DNA of 64,000 nt from Flavobacteriales bacterium (GTDB lineage: Bacteria > Bacteroidota > Bacteroidia > UBA10329): assembly GCA_016124845.1 (NCBI GenBank), contig WGMW01000012.1, positions 52,641 through 116,640 on the forward strand. Reading direction: 5' to 3'. Within the stretch, counting starts at the first letter, position 1. Every line of letters begins with the position of its first letter. A program made the position numbers and the translations under genes. The notes under the pieces are model-generated. The model was not told the DNA's origin, searched no databases, and worked only from the letters and a program-made list of their open reading frames with translations. Shown here piece by piece: positions 1 through 9,100 of this stretch.

Positions 1-11
1 TGATTTTTATT

Positions 12-71
12 TCACGCAGAGACGAAGAGAAACGAAGTTTTTCCTCTCGCAAAGGCGCCAAGACGCTAAGG
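12..71. repeat. Dispersed CACGCAGAG-type intergenic repeat
   Basis: The segment has two arms, CACGCAGAGACGAAGAG and GCAAAGGCGCCAAGACGC, separated by a T-rich spacer. I recognise this as a very common class of short dispersed repeats between genes in Bacteroidota and some other phyla. It lies downstream of the minus-strand hemJ gene. A degenerate relative (GCACGCAGAGGGACTGAGAG) is seen near 15750. No function is claimed. Confidence 0.6.
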
Positions 72-102
72 TTTTCGGCTCACACCGAACCTTTTTCTTT
101 TT

Positions 103-669
103 TCATTCTTCCCTTTTCTTGCCCCTTGCTTTCCCGTAAAGCTTGATGCCAAGCATCATCACTATTGCCAGCATAATGAGACTTCCCAGGCCCCAGATCC
201 ATGTAACGGAATTCTTCAACACCACCACGAACACGATTCCGAAAAGGAACAGCGTTGCCACCTCGTTCCACATGCGGAGTTTGACGGAACCCCACGTTTC
301 CTCATCCTTCTGGAACTTTCGGAAGATCCTGTGGCAGTAGAGATGATAAAGGAACAACCCTCCTACCATGGCAAACTTCACATGCATCCACGGTTGTAGC
401 CAATAGTTGAATCCGTAAACCAGCCAAAAACCGAACACGAAGGTGAGAATGGCCGATGGCCACGTGATGATGTACCACAACCGCCATTGCATCAGTTTGT
501 ACTGTTTTTCCAAGATGCTGCGAGCGGGTTCTTCCTTGCCTCGTGCTTCTGCGTGGTAGATGAACAGACGCACCATGTAGAACAGCCCCGCGAACCACGT
601 GGTTACGAAGATGATGTGCAACGCCTTGATGTAGAGGATATTGAATTCGATGTTCGATAGAAATTCCAT
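103..669 (-). CDS. hemJ: Protoporphyrinogen oxidase HemJ
   Basis: A 188-residue integral membrane protein that matches the HemJ/UPF0093 family, which oxidises protoporphyrinogen IX to protoporphyrin IX in haem synthesis at the inner membrane. The N-terminal helix carries the family motif ALHIIFVTTWFAGLFY with its conserved His, followed by RLFIYHAEA. A second conserved His lies in WMHVKFAMVGG, and YHLYCHR follows. About five hydrophobic segments are visible and the tail is basic. The open frame extends upstream to 798, but that part is the translation of an intergenic repeat, so the start is placed at ATG 669; an ATG at 675 is also possible. TACCTTTA, one base off the -7 consensus, lies immediately upstream. 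The gene is divergent from the sigma factor gene. Confidence 0.85.
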   Translation of the reverse strand: MEFLSNIEFNILYIKALHIIFVTTWFAGLFYMVRLFIYHAEARGKEEPARSILEKQYKLMQWRLWYIITWPSAILTFVFGFWLVYGFNYWLQPWMHVKFAMVGGLFLYHLYCHRIFRKFQKDEETWGSVKLRMWNEVATLFLFGIVFVVVLKNSVTWIWGLGSLIMLAIVMMLGIKLYGKARGKKREE

Positions 670-689
670 GACCATAAAGGTAGGACATC

Positions 690-787
690 GGGGCGGCCAC
701 AGAAACACAGAAAGCACAGAGGTTTTCACAGAGGAATGGAAATACTTCTGTGCTCGTTCTGCGTAAATCTGTGCATCTGTGGCAATA
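690..787. repeat. Dispersed CACAGA/TCTGTG repeat between divergent genes
   Basis: Repeated phrases of the form CACAGAAACACAGAAAGC, TTTTCACAGAGG and AAATCTGTGCATCTGTGGC make up a second family of dispersed intergenic repeat typical of Bacteroidota. It fills most of the gap between hemJ and the sigma factor gene and creates a spurious extension of the hemJ frame. A shorter relative lies near 11770. Confidence 0.65.
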
Positions 788-869
788 AAATCTTGCAATG
801 CTGTAACTATTGCTCCATAAGCTGCATCTGATAAGCGAATGGACGAAAAACACGATCTTGTTACGCACC

Positions 870-1412
870 GTGCATAGTCAGAATAGCATAGAAAATTGGG
901 TTTCGAAAGCTGCCGAAGGCGACCAAAGGGCGCAACGGCACATTTACAACGAGCTTTCTGGGGTGCTCTACTCCATCTGCCTCCGCTATATGGGTAATGA
1001 GGATGACGCGAAGGATGTGTTCCAAGAAGGTTTTGTAAAGCTGTTGGACAGTTTGAAGATGTTTCGGTTCGATGGTTCGTTCGAAGGGTGGGCCAAGCGC
1101 ATCATGGTAAACATGGCGCTGACCCACCTTAGAAAACGCAAGCCGATGGCTGACATCGAAATGGAGAACAGCGAAGAGATCACGTACGATCAGGATGTGC
1201 TCTCTAAAATGAATGCGGATCATCTGCTGCAGCTGATACGTGAACTGCCAGACGGTTATCGCGAGGTATTCAGCCTTTTTGCGGTGGAAGGATACAGCCA
1301 CAAGGAAATTGCCGAGATGCTGGACATCAGCGAAGGCAATTCGAAATTGAGAATGAACCGCGCACGGAAAATGCTTCAAACGCGGGTAATAGAATTAATG
1401 CAAGTAGCATGA
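870..1412 (+). CDS. ECF-type RNA polymerase sigma factor
   Basis: A 180-residue sigma-70 family protein of the extracytoplasmic function type. Region 2 is visible as AAEGDQRAQRHIYNEL through DAKDVFQEGFVKLLDSL and FEGWAKRIMVNMALTHLRK. Region 4 is GYREVFSLFAVEGYSHKEIA followed by the helix-turn-helix EIAEMLDISEGNSKLRMNRA. There is no in-frame ATG. GTG at 870 gives the usual family length, while TTG at 810 or 858 would add up to 20 residues. The gene overlaps the next one in an ATGA junction, so the two are probably translationally coupled, and that neighbour has the build of its anti-sigma factor. It may direct an envelope or surface stress response, but targets cannot be read from the sequence. 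Confidence 0.9.
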   Translation: MHSQNSIENWVSKAAEGDQRAQRHIYNELSGVLYSICLRYMGNEDDAKDVFQEGFVKLLDSLKMFRFDGSFEGWAKRIMVNMALTHLRKRKPMADIEMENSEEITYDQDVLSKMNADHLLQLIRELPDGYREVFSLFAVEGYSHKEIAEMLDISEGNSKLRMNRARKMLQTRVIELMQVA

Positions 1413-2908
1413 GCAAGGACCAACATAGCGCTCAGGATTTTGACCGCATCTTCCGCGAGAAGCTGTCGGGTCATCAGGCTGCGCCACCTGCAGACATGTG
1501 GGAAAAGATCAACGCGAACACCGCCTCCAATAAGGAGCAAAGAAGTCTGTTGTGGATCATCACCAACGATAGCACAATCATGCTTCTCATCCTTTTACTG
1601 TCCTTCTTCGGGTTTGCGGGAGGCGATAATCAGAATACAAACGCGGCCGAGTCTGCCGAAACAATTACAGAAACAAGTACCATAAAATCGCAGAACACAG
1701 AAACCACAAATGATAGGAATACAACTGAAGAATTTTCAGAAGAAGAAGGTGCATTAGAAACAACCGAAGAGACCCGTTCGGTCACTCAAAGTGATGAATC
1801 CGATACGGGAAATGACGTTGCAACTCAACTGAACCATACCAACATTACAGACAAGCGTTCAGAGCCAACCACGGTTTCCAAGCAGTTGAATGCAAGTCGT
1901 TACAGTTCAGGAAATGCAGCCGCAGATAATGATCATGTTGCCGATGCCGCCAATTCAAACGAATCGGAAAACTCTTCTGACACATCCAAGAAAAACGCAG
2001 ATTCTTCGAATGAAAGTCGCAATGAATTGACCTCCGCGGCTGCCCCAGACGATTCCCAACAATCTCTGGAACCGAGTGTGTCAGATGCACAGAATTCAGG
2101 AGGAAACAATACCGAAAACCAGACAGAAGAATTCAGGATGCGCCAAATACGTGTCATTCCTCCTAATCTGAGTACATCTCAAAATGAAACAATCAGAACA
2201 TCTTGGACTCCAGATACAGGATTAGTTCAAATGAGGTGTGTCGATTACATCCCAAAACACGAGGTGTTTGCAGGCGCACATGTAAATTTCAATCTGCCGC
2301 TCATTTTCAACCAGAACACATACGGTGCTTTTGATGGAAAGGAACTCGCCTACAAACCGACATTCGGTATTGCTTCTGGCGTGCGCATCGGCTACACGTA
2401 CAAGCGACAATACGGCTTCCAAACGGGGTTCATCTTCTATTCGCGACAAGGACAGGATTATGATGATAAACTGAACGGTCATGTGGCAAAGCGCCAAGTG
2501 AAATTGCAATACATGCAAGTGCCGATCATTCTCCGCTATAAGTTCAAGATCAAGAAACAGCAGAAGTTCGAATCGCCTTGGGTCATCAATCTGGGAACGC
2601 AGATAGGCATTTTGCGCTCGGCACAGATCACTTACAAGGGAAATGAATATCCGCTGGGAACAATTGTCAACCCAGAAGCGAACGATAAGGATTATTTCAA
2701 ACCGATAGATGTTTCGGTGGTGCTTGGCGTGGAAAAGGAGATCTACTTTACCAAGTGGCTCATGCTAAGTGTGGGCATGCGTACTTCCTTCTCAGGCGAT
2801 ATCAACGCGAAAGACCACCCCGTAATGAACGATGGGAAGAACTACGACAAATCGCACAACTTCACATTTGGGTTTACGCTTGGGCTGAACTACTATTTGA
2901 GAAGGTGA
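1409..2908 (+). CDS. Probable dual-membrane-spanning anti-sigma factor with outer-membrane barrel
   Basis: A 499-residue protein in three parts. Residues 1-46 are cytoplasmic, with the pattern FDRIFREKLSGHQAAPP then MWEKIN seen at the N-terminus of Bacteroidota anti-sigma factors. Residues 47-70 form one transmembrane helix (SLLWIITNDSTIMLLILLLS). Residues 71-275 are a low-complexity linker rich in Ser, Thr, Asn, Glu and Asp. Residues 280-499 have the alternating pattern of an outer-membrane beta-barrel (PorT/OMP_b-brl type) ending in FGFTLGLNYYLRR. No cleavable signal peptide is present. The chain could therefore run from cytoplasm to outer membrane, as in the Dma proteins described in Bacteroides. 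The 4-bp overlap with the ECF sigma gene supports a sigma/anti-sigma pair. Confidence is high for the architecture and moderate for the function. Confidence 0.75.
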   Translation: MSKDQHSAQDFDRIFREKLSGHQAAPPADMWEKINANTASNKEQRSLLWIITNDSTIMLLILLLSFFGFAGGDNQNTNAAESAETITETSTIKSQNTETTNDRNTTEEFSEEEGALETTEETRSVTQSDESDTGNDVATQLNHTNITDKRSEPTTVSKQLNASRYSSGNAAADNDHVADAANSNESENSSDTSKKNADSSNESRNELTSAAAPDDSQQSLEPSVSDAQNSGGNNTENQTEEFRMRQIRVIPPNLSTSQNETIRTSWTPDTGLVQMRCVDYIPKHEVFAGAHVNFNLPLIFNQNTYGAFDGKELAYKPTFGIASGVRIGYTYKRQYGFQTGFIFYSRQGQDYDDKLNGHVAKRQVKLQYMQVPIILRYKFKIKKQQKFESPWVINLGTQIGILRSAQITYKGNEYPLGTIVNPEANDKDYFKPIDVSVVLGVEKEIYFTKWLMLSVGMRTSFSGDINAKDHPVMNDGKNYDKSHNFTFGFTLGLNYYLRR

Positions 2909-3961
2909 TCAATCGTGCTGCGCACCTTCGCGGTTATGCCTTCGTATCTCGCGTCTTATCTCGAAATAGCTCGCATACGGCACACCATTCTTATGATTGG
3001 CCATGCTGATGTCGGCAATGCGTTTCCAATGTTTGAACAGATCGCGCCAAGCAAGGAAAAGCGAACGGCCAGGATGAAAAATGTGACACGGTTCGGAGTT
3101 CACGCCATTCACCTCGATTACTTTAAAGTTGCCTTTGGCGAGTTCTTCCACCGATTCCGTACGCACATCAAAACGACCGATGTGGAAACCGTCTATCTGC
3201 TTTGCCAACCCATCAAACACACTTTCCAACGCTGGTGTGATGAGATGATTTCCGTTGTAAAACGTGGTACCAAGCATGTGATTGCCAATGTTCACCATGC
3301 GCAGTTTTTCGCCTTTCGGAAGCACTTCATTCAGCCTATCGGCAAACTTTCGGATGTGAATCCTGTAACTGAGGCGTGTGCGCAGATTCGATAGGATCAA
3401 CTCCAAAAGCGTGCTTTTTCCATCTCCTTCCAACACAGGAAAATCCTTGATAACGATGGACGTGATGATCCCATACGGCTCATCGGCCTTGCGGCTATAC
3501 ATCACTCCGAATTCCATGGGCAGGTCTTCATACACCTGCAGCAGCATGCGCTCTTTGACCGAACCCAAAGCTTTCTGCAGTTCCTGCTCCGAGCGAAGGA
3601 TCTTGACTCCTTTGCCACGTTCGCCCTGATCGGGTTTGATGATGAGTGGGAATTCCATTTGCTCAACGGCAACCTTTGCCAGTACCGCGGTCAGGCCATC
3701 AGTTGGCTCCACAAAAATGGTCTTGGGCAAATAGGCCGATGGAACCAACTTGGTAACATCGGTTTTGGAATAGGCCACCAGCCCACCGAACCGCATGCAC
3801 GGATTGGCTGCGCTGAAGAACACCAGACCACGCGCCCGAATTGCCAAACAGAACCAATAGACTGCAATTGGAAGGTAAACGATGCGCCATGGCCAGAACT
3901 CCCAACGAATGGCGCGTTGCATCCAAATGTGCACGCGGGTTGTGAATGGAACGGAATCCAT
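2909..3961 (-). CDS. ATP-grasp domain protein (D-Ala-D-Ala ligase-like)
   Basis: A 350-residue protein with an ATP-grasp fold signature. A lysine strand (FPLIIKPDQGERGKGVKIL) and its glycine-rich turn bind ATP, LLQVYEDLPMEFGVMYSR is the adenine-side strand, and the metal and catalytic block is FHIGRFDVR followed by FKVIEVNGVNSEP. The N-terminal 50 residues contain a hydrophobic stretch (FWPWRIVYLPIAVYWFCL), suggesting membrane association. The family joins a carboxylate to an amine, thiol or hydroxyl using ATP; the substrate here is unknown. It ends one base after the convergent anti-sigma gene and starts 3 bp from the DinB gene, so it is the last gene of a minus-strand group with DinB and the outer-membrane protein. 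Confidence 0.7.
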   Translation of the reverse strand: MDSVPFTTRVHIWMQRAIRWEFWPWRIVYLPIAVYWFCLAIRARGLVFFSAANPCMRFGGLVAYSKTDVTKLVPSAYLPKTIFVEPTDGLTAVLAKVAVEQMEFPLIIKPDQGERGKGVKILRSEQELQKALGSVKERMLLQVYEDLPMEFGVMYSRKADEPYGIITSIVIKDFPVLEGDGKSTLLELILSNLRTRLSYRIHIRKFADRLNEVLPKGEKLRMVNIGNHMLGTTFYNGNHLITPALESVFDGLAKQIDGFHIGRFDVRTESVEELAKGNFKVIEVNGVNSEPCHIFHPGRSLFLAWRDLFKHWKRIADISMANHKNGVPYASYFEIRREIRRHNREGAQHD

Positions 3962-3964
3962 GAC

Positions 3965-4483
3965 TCAGTCGTTCTGCTCGCCACGATAGGCCAGCGTGGA
4001 ATACGCAACACCGAACGCATCCTCCAACTCAAAATCAGCCGCCTCATCCTTTATCAGAATGCGCATAAGTGCCATGTGATGAATGGCATGTTCGAGCACA
4101 TACAACAACTCACGCGAAAGCGATGACCGCACACACAACGGTTGCGCTGCACCAAGCATTTCCGCTTCCAGTTGCATCGGCCGATCGGCCTTTATCTGTG
4201 AGACGCTCTTCAAAATCTGATCTGCCACATGCACCGCATGCGCTGCACTCGACTCGATAAGAATATCGCGCTTGCGCTGATCGTAATTGACCGTATCGGT
4301 TGCTTCAAAAAGGCATTGATAAAACTCCAACGTGTGGCGTACATGCTGTCCAACAGACGCGCGGCCTTTATGGTTGACATGCGTGTAAAGCCGCTGATCG
4401 ACCTCCACAAGCATATCCTTCAACCGAGAAAGTGTCTCGACATTCAACTTCTGAAGAACCGATATGTTGGTATTGCTTACCAT
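3965..4483 (-). CDS. DinB-like four-helix protein
   Basis: A 172-residue helical protein with the DinB/YfiT pattern. The metal-binding histidines appear in the family's usual positions: SVGQHVRHTLEFY in the second helix and LEHAIHHMALMRILI near the C-terminus. Members are four-helix bundles, and many act as thiol-dependent metalloenzymes or have no known role. The start overlaps the end of the upstream minus-strand gene by 7 bp and the ATP-grasp gene follows 3 bp downstream, so the three are probably cotranscribed. Confidence 0.7.
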   Translation of the reverse strand: MVSNTNISVLQKLNVETLSRLKDMLVEVDQRLYTHVNHKGRASVGQHVRHTLEFYQCLFEATDTVNYDQRKRDILIESSAAHAVHVADQILKSVSQIKADRPMQLEAEMLGAAQPLCVRSSLSRELLYVLEHAIHHMALMRILIKDEAADFELEDAFGVAYSTLAYRGEQND

Positions 4484-5388
4484 TCGTAGGCAACGCCAAG
4501 ATTGAAACTCGGAGCGGCAGCAACCATGTTGCCCATTCCGAAATAAACCGCAGCATTGATGTGCACTTTTTGCTTGATCTTCTGAATGAATTTCAATCCG
4601 TAACCAACGTACTGCTGATTGTTCGGATAAAGCGAAGTGAAGAGATCGCGACCGTAAGGATGTAGGCTCACGCTTGTAGAATCGGATGGGTTTGGCGGAG
4701 CCGTGACGTTATTATCGTAGCTCCCCTCTTGCATGGAAATGCGCCCAGCAACCGTCAGGATCAGATAGGTCTTCTGGTTCCACGTTCCTCCGAACTCCCA
4801 TTTCAGATCCACCTGATCGCTATAACCGTTCAGCCGAAGGCGATAACCTGCATTCAAGAACGTGTAAAGTTTACCTTGCATGAAAGATGAACCAACACTT
4901 ACATACGGGTTGAACACCCAACAGCTTGAGCCTGTGCGAAGTGTGGTGATGGAATCGTACTTGGCCACATTGGCCTCTGCATTCAGTCCCGCACTGAAAA
5001 GCACCTTCTTGTTGATGATGTTGTACTTGAGGCCGAGCATCACCGAGTTCAGCCCAAAGAGTTTTCCCGAGGGAACCGTATCGCGGAAGTAACTGGTATC
5101 GGCACTCGATATCTTATCGGCACTTGTCACGTACTTGAACGGCAGGTTGGTGCTGAGGGTCAACTTATCCGTCAGGCCATATTCCAAATAAACCTGACTT
5201 GTGAAGTCGGTAACGGGTCTACGGAGGTCGGTCACCTTTCCCTTGTCATTGAAAAACTTGTTGTAACCGATGTAGGTGAAACCCAACTGCGCGTATCCGC
5301 TGCCTTTTTTCCTTGGCCACGGACCCCCCGCCATTGCGGTCAATGTAAACGAGAAAAGAACGATGGTCAGGGTAACGATTCGCGTCAT
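4477..5388 (-). CDS. Outer-membrane beta-barrel protein, function unknown
   Basis: A 303-residue exported protein. A signal peptide is clear (MTRIVTLTIVLFSFTLTAMA, cleavage near residue 20). The mature part alternates polar and hydrophobic residues with many aromatic strand ends (YAQLGFTYIGYNKFF, QVYLEYGLTDKLTLSTNLPF, FTFL-type and YVGYGLKFIQKIKQKV) and ends in FNLGVAYEW, a typical barrel C-terminus with a terminal aromatic. It resembles Bacteroidota transporter-like outer-membrane proteins of unknown substrate. A consensus -7 element lies 21 bp upstream, so this gene probably opens the three-gene minus-strand operon. Confidence 0.65.
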   Translation of the reverse strand: MTRIVTLTIVLFSFTLTAMAGGPWPRKKGSGYAQLGFTYIGYNKFFNDKGKVTDLRRPVTDFTSQVYLEYGLTDKLTLSTNLPFKYVTSADKISSADTSYFRDTVPSGKLFGLNSVMLGLKYNIINKKVLFSAGLNAEANVAKYDSITTLRTGSSCWVFNPYVSVGSSFMQGKLYTFLNAGYRLRLNGYSDQVDLKWEFGGTWNQKTYLILTVAGRISMQEGSYDNNVTAPPNPSDSTSVSLHPYGRDLFTSLYPNNQQYVGYGLKFIQKIKQKVHINAAVYFGMGNMVAAAPSFNLGVAYEW

Positions 5389-5409
5389 ACTGGTGGTTTA
5401 CGGTTGAAA

Positions 5410-5417
5410 CAAATGTA
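5410..5417 (-). promoter_or_regulatory. Bacteroidota -7 promoter element (TACATTTG)
   Basis: TACATTTG on the minus strand fits TAnnTTTG exactly and ends 21 bp before the ATG at 5388. No TTTG lies at the usual -33 spacing, so only the -7 part is called. Confidence 0.5.
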
Positions 5418-5471
5418 ACGATCGCAGCCAATGCAGCCACCCGCGTTACGACAATTTGCCTTGCGGAAGAC

Positions 5472-6068
5472 CTATTTGAAGTTCTGCCACTTGCTGATCT
5501 TGTTCATGTGATCCAACTTCTTGAAGTAGTTTCCCAGGTTGACAGCAATACCCAAAGCATGTGCGTGGTAGCCTCCAACGCCCTGCACGTTGAGGTGAAA
5601 AATATACCGCAGCGTAATGCTTCCTTTGAAGAACCATGTTCGGGCGGCCAGCGTGGATACGAAGCCTGTGGAAACATCGCTTCCGTTTATCTGCGCCCCA
5701 TAACCCACACCCAACGCCATACCTATGTCCGAACGGAAATCGCGCGTGGAATAATGGCCGATGCTGGCCTCCAACACCGCAGGAATGTGACCGTAGAAAT
5801 AGGTTCTGTCTATCCATGAATCCTTGACGTGTGCGCCCAAGGTCATCGGCATGGTGGCCGCCAACGAGAAATCGGCATACTTGTTAATGATGTTGATCTG
5901 CGGATTGTAGAACACCCCGAACGCAGGACTCACATTCTTCTTTACCATGAGAAGATGCACCGAAGCTCCGATGGAGTTGCGCCAACGGTCCTTCAATGTC
6001 CATTTCTTCTGCGCAAACCCGATGCTTGGCAACGCCAGCATGGCCAGTACAATGACAAAACGATTCAA
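5472..6068 (-). CDS. Exported beta-barrel-like protein, function unknown
   Basis: About 198 residues. Using TTG at 6068 gives a good signal peptide (MNRFVIVLAMLALPSIGFA then QKK). The frame is open to a TTG at 6113, but that adds 15 residues ahead of the signal peptide. The mature protein has repeated amphipathic strands (SIGASVHLLMVKKNVSPAFG, FSLAATMPMTLGAHV, TLRYIFHLNV) with many Gly and aromatic residues, consistent with a small outer-membrane barrel. The gene lies between the large PKD protein and the outer-membrane protein at 4477, all on the minus strand. It could be an accessory protein for the PKD protein upstream, but nothing in the sequence proves that. Confidence 0.5.
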   Translation of the reverse strand: MNRFVIVLAMLALPSIGFAQKKWTLKDRWRNSIGASVHLLMVKKNVSPAFGVFYNPQINIINKYADFSLAATMPMTLGAHVKDSWIDRTYFYGHIPAVLEASIGHYSTRDFRSDIGMALGVGYGAQINGSDVSTGFVSTLAARTWFFKGSITLRYIFHLNVQGVGGYHAHALGIAVNLGNYFKKLDHMNKISKWQNFK

Positions 6069-6140
6069 AACATTAGGTTTTTGGTCGGAAGCTTGAACGG
6101 AAAGAATGGGCAATTGTTACTGCTGCCGTTCCAACACCAA

Positions 6141-9100
6141 CTATCGAAGCAGCTGAAAACCACCTGTGTAACGGTGGTCGTTGCCTTCCCAATCGATGAT
6201 ATTGAACTGATAGACGTATTGATCGGCCTTCGCGGGAGCGCCTTTATAGGTCCCATCCCATTTAAAGTTCTGATCGTTCGATTCAAAGATCATCTCGCCC
6301 CAACGGTCAAAGATCTTCATGTTGTATGCTTTCAGATACTCGCCCGTACCAAAGAAACCATCATTCCGCCCATCACCATTTGGGGTGAAGGCAGACGGAA
6401 TGTAAAAACTGAAGTACGGTTCCACTTTTACGATGTATGAAATGGTATCGGCACATCCGAAATCTGTAGCAACACCAAGCGTCACCACAAAGGTTCCCGT
6501 ATCAGCATACGCGTATTCGGGGTTTTGGTCATGTGCGCCCAATCCATCACCGAATGTCCAATTCCAGAACGTAACGTTTTCTGTACTGAGGTCGGTGAAT
6601 TTGAATAATGGGTCGATAATGGTTGCCAACTTCTCTGGTACAGAACTGAAATGCGCTTCGGGCAGCGGATGCACCACAATCAAGTCTTGAGTTGTGAGCG
6701 AATCGACACAACCGTTCCCCGAGGTGACAACCAGACCGACATCGTAAACTGCCGAGTCGTTCGGGGCGGTTCCTGTAGCATCATAGAGATGGGTCGGGTT
6801 TTGTACGGCAATGGTATCGGTTCCATCACCGACATCCCAACGCCATGAACTCAAAGTGTAAGGTGATGGAATGGAAGTTCCATCGGAAAATCTGACAAAC
6901 AACGGATTACAGCCTTCTTCGGGATCGGCTGAAAAACTTACAGATGGCAACGGCCAAACCTCCACGGTCTTTGTCTCGTCATCTTCGCAGCCATGATTGG
7001 TGGTAACCGTGAGTGTAAGATCATAGAACCCTGCCGAACCGTATTGATACGTACCATCGGCAGTGGTGATCATGTTTCCATCTCCCAGATCATAGCTCCA
7101 ATCAACGATCTGATCATCTGAAAGGACGTCAACGGTTGATGCGTCCTGAATAGGGATCTCTACCAAGAAGCAATGCTGAAGCGTGGTTGTGAAATCAGCC
7201 ACAGGAAGCGGATGAAGCAGCGCATCTCCCAATGTAACGGCATTCTTGCAGCCCACCGAATTGGTTACGGTGAGCGTGGCACCATACGCTCCGTACGAAG
7301 GGAACATCATGGCAGGAGATTGCTGCGTTGAGCTCTGCGCGTTGGAGAAAACCCACGACCATTGGGTAATGCCGTACGAGCCGTTCGGGTCGGAGAGATC
7401 GGTGAACTGAATTGGCCCAGGGAAACACACGCTATCGAACATGAATGCAGCGATCGGATTCGAATAGACCTCAATGGAATCATCCAAAACGGCAACACAT
7501 CCGCTATCGGACGTTACCGTGAGTTGCACAGGATAGATTCCATCAGCTGGATAGCTTTGATACGCGGGGTCGCTTGCCGTTGAGGACTGTCCGTTTCCGA
7601 ATGTCCATTGCCACCCGACAATGGCGCCTTGCGCAATATTGGATTGGTCTTGAAAGTGTACCGAATCACTCTCGCAGATATTGGTAAAACTGAAATCGGC
7701 CACCGGAACCGCATGAACCGACACGGTAAACGTCTGCGAATCGGTGCATCCGTCCTGTGTTTCCACATCAAGTTGAATGGTGTAATCGCCATACGTGGCG
7801 TAGAGATACTGATTCAGCGAAGTATCGGTCAGAACGGTGCCATCGCCCATGGTCCAATTGGAGTTGAGCAGCTGACCAGGGGCGGCAACAGTCGAAGTTT
7901 CATTCAACGGAATGGCCGTACCATCACATTGGTTCTGCCATTGCAGGCCAGCAACCGGATTCGGGAATGCTTCCACCTGAAACGTGGTATCGGCCGCGCA
8001 TCCCAGATCGCTTTGCGCATAAAGAACCACGGTATAGACCCCAGCCTGCGCATAAACATTGGTCGGAGAAACGGTAACGGACGCATTACCATCGCCAAAA
8101 TCCCAATGGGTGGAATCGATGCTGCCTGATTGAATGGAAGACGTATTTGTGAAAACGAACTGCGCTCCTGCACAATCATCGTTCACAGATAATTGAAGTT
8201 GCGGGCGAACGCTGATGGTCACTTGCTGCATTACGCTGTCCACACAACCGAATTGATCCTGAACAAGGAGCTGTACGGGAAAAGTTCCTTCACCTGAAAA
8301 GGTATGCTGAACCGATGAGCCGCTCAACGACTGCCCTTCTGCGGTCCATTGCCAAGAGGTGATGGGCCAGTCACCTGCGGTGGATGCATCGATCAGATCC
8401 GCAGGGTCGTTGACACACGTGGTAGGAACTGTGAAGTCTGCTTGTGGAAGTACGTAAACGTCCACATCATGCTGCACAGCGGACGCACAGCCGTTGGCGG
8501 AAACTGCGGCAAGACCGACCGTATATGTACCAGCCGTTGCGTAGGTATTGGAAGGATTCTGCTGCGTTGACGTGTTTCCATCCCCGAAATCCCAACCCCA
8601 AGCGGCAATGGTTCCTGCGCTGATGGTGCTTGCATCGGTGAAAGCTGTCGGTGTTCCGAGACAGACATCCGTTGCGGTAAAATCTGCCGCAGGCAATGGA
8701 TCCACATTCACTTGAAATTGGGTGCTGTCGGCACAACCGTGGTCGGAAACCACCACCAATTTCACGTCATAAGTTCCTGCTGCGGTGTAATCGTGTGTCG
8801 GATTCTGATCGGTGCTTGTCGTTCCATCACCGAAGTCCCAATCCCAAGAAACAATGGTACCATCGTTGGAAACGGAGTTGTCTGAGAACTGAAACGTCTC
8901 GCCCAAGCAGACGGAATTTGCGTTCGTATTATTCGTGCTGACCCCTGCGGCAGTAAATGTGGGCGTTGGCAGTTCATAGATCTGCACCGAATCGACAAAC
9001 GTGCGGCAAAAGGCATCGTTGACCGTGTAAGTGTAGGTTCCAGCTGCAAGTCCGGTGATCGGGTTGGTGGTTTGCCCGCCCGGTTGCCATTCATACGTAT

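Noticed and set aside
675..798. N-terminal extension of hemJ
   Set aside because: The residues are the translation of the CACAGA-type repeat, and HemJ proteins start at the MEFLSN-type methionine.
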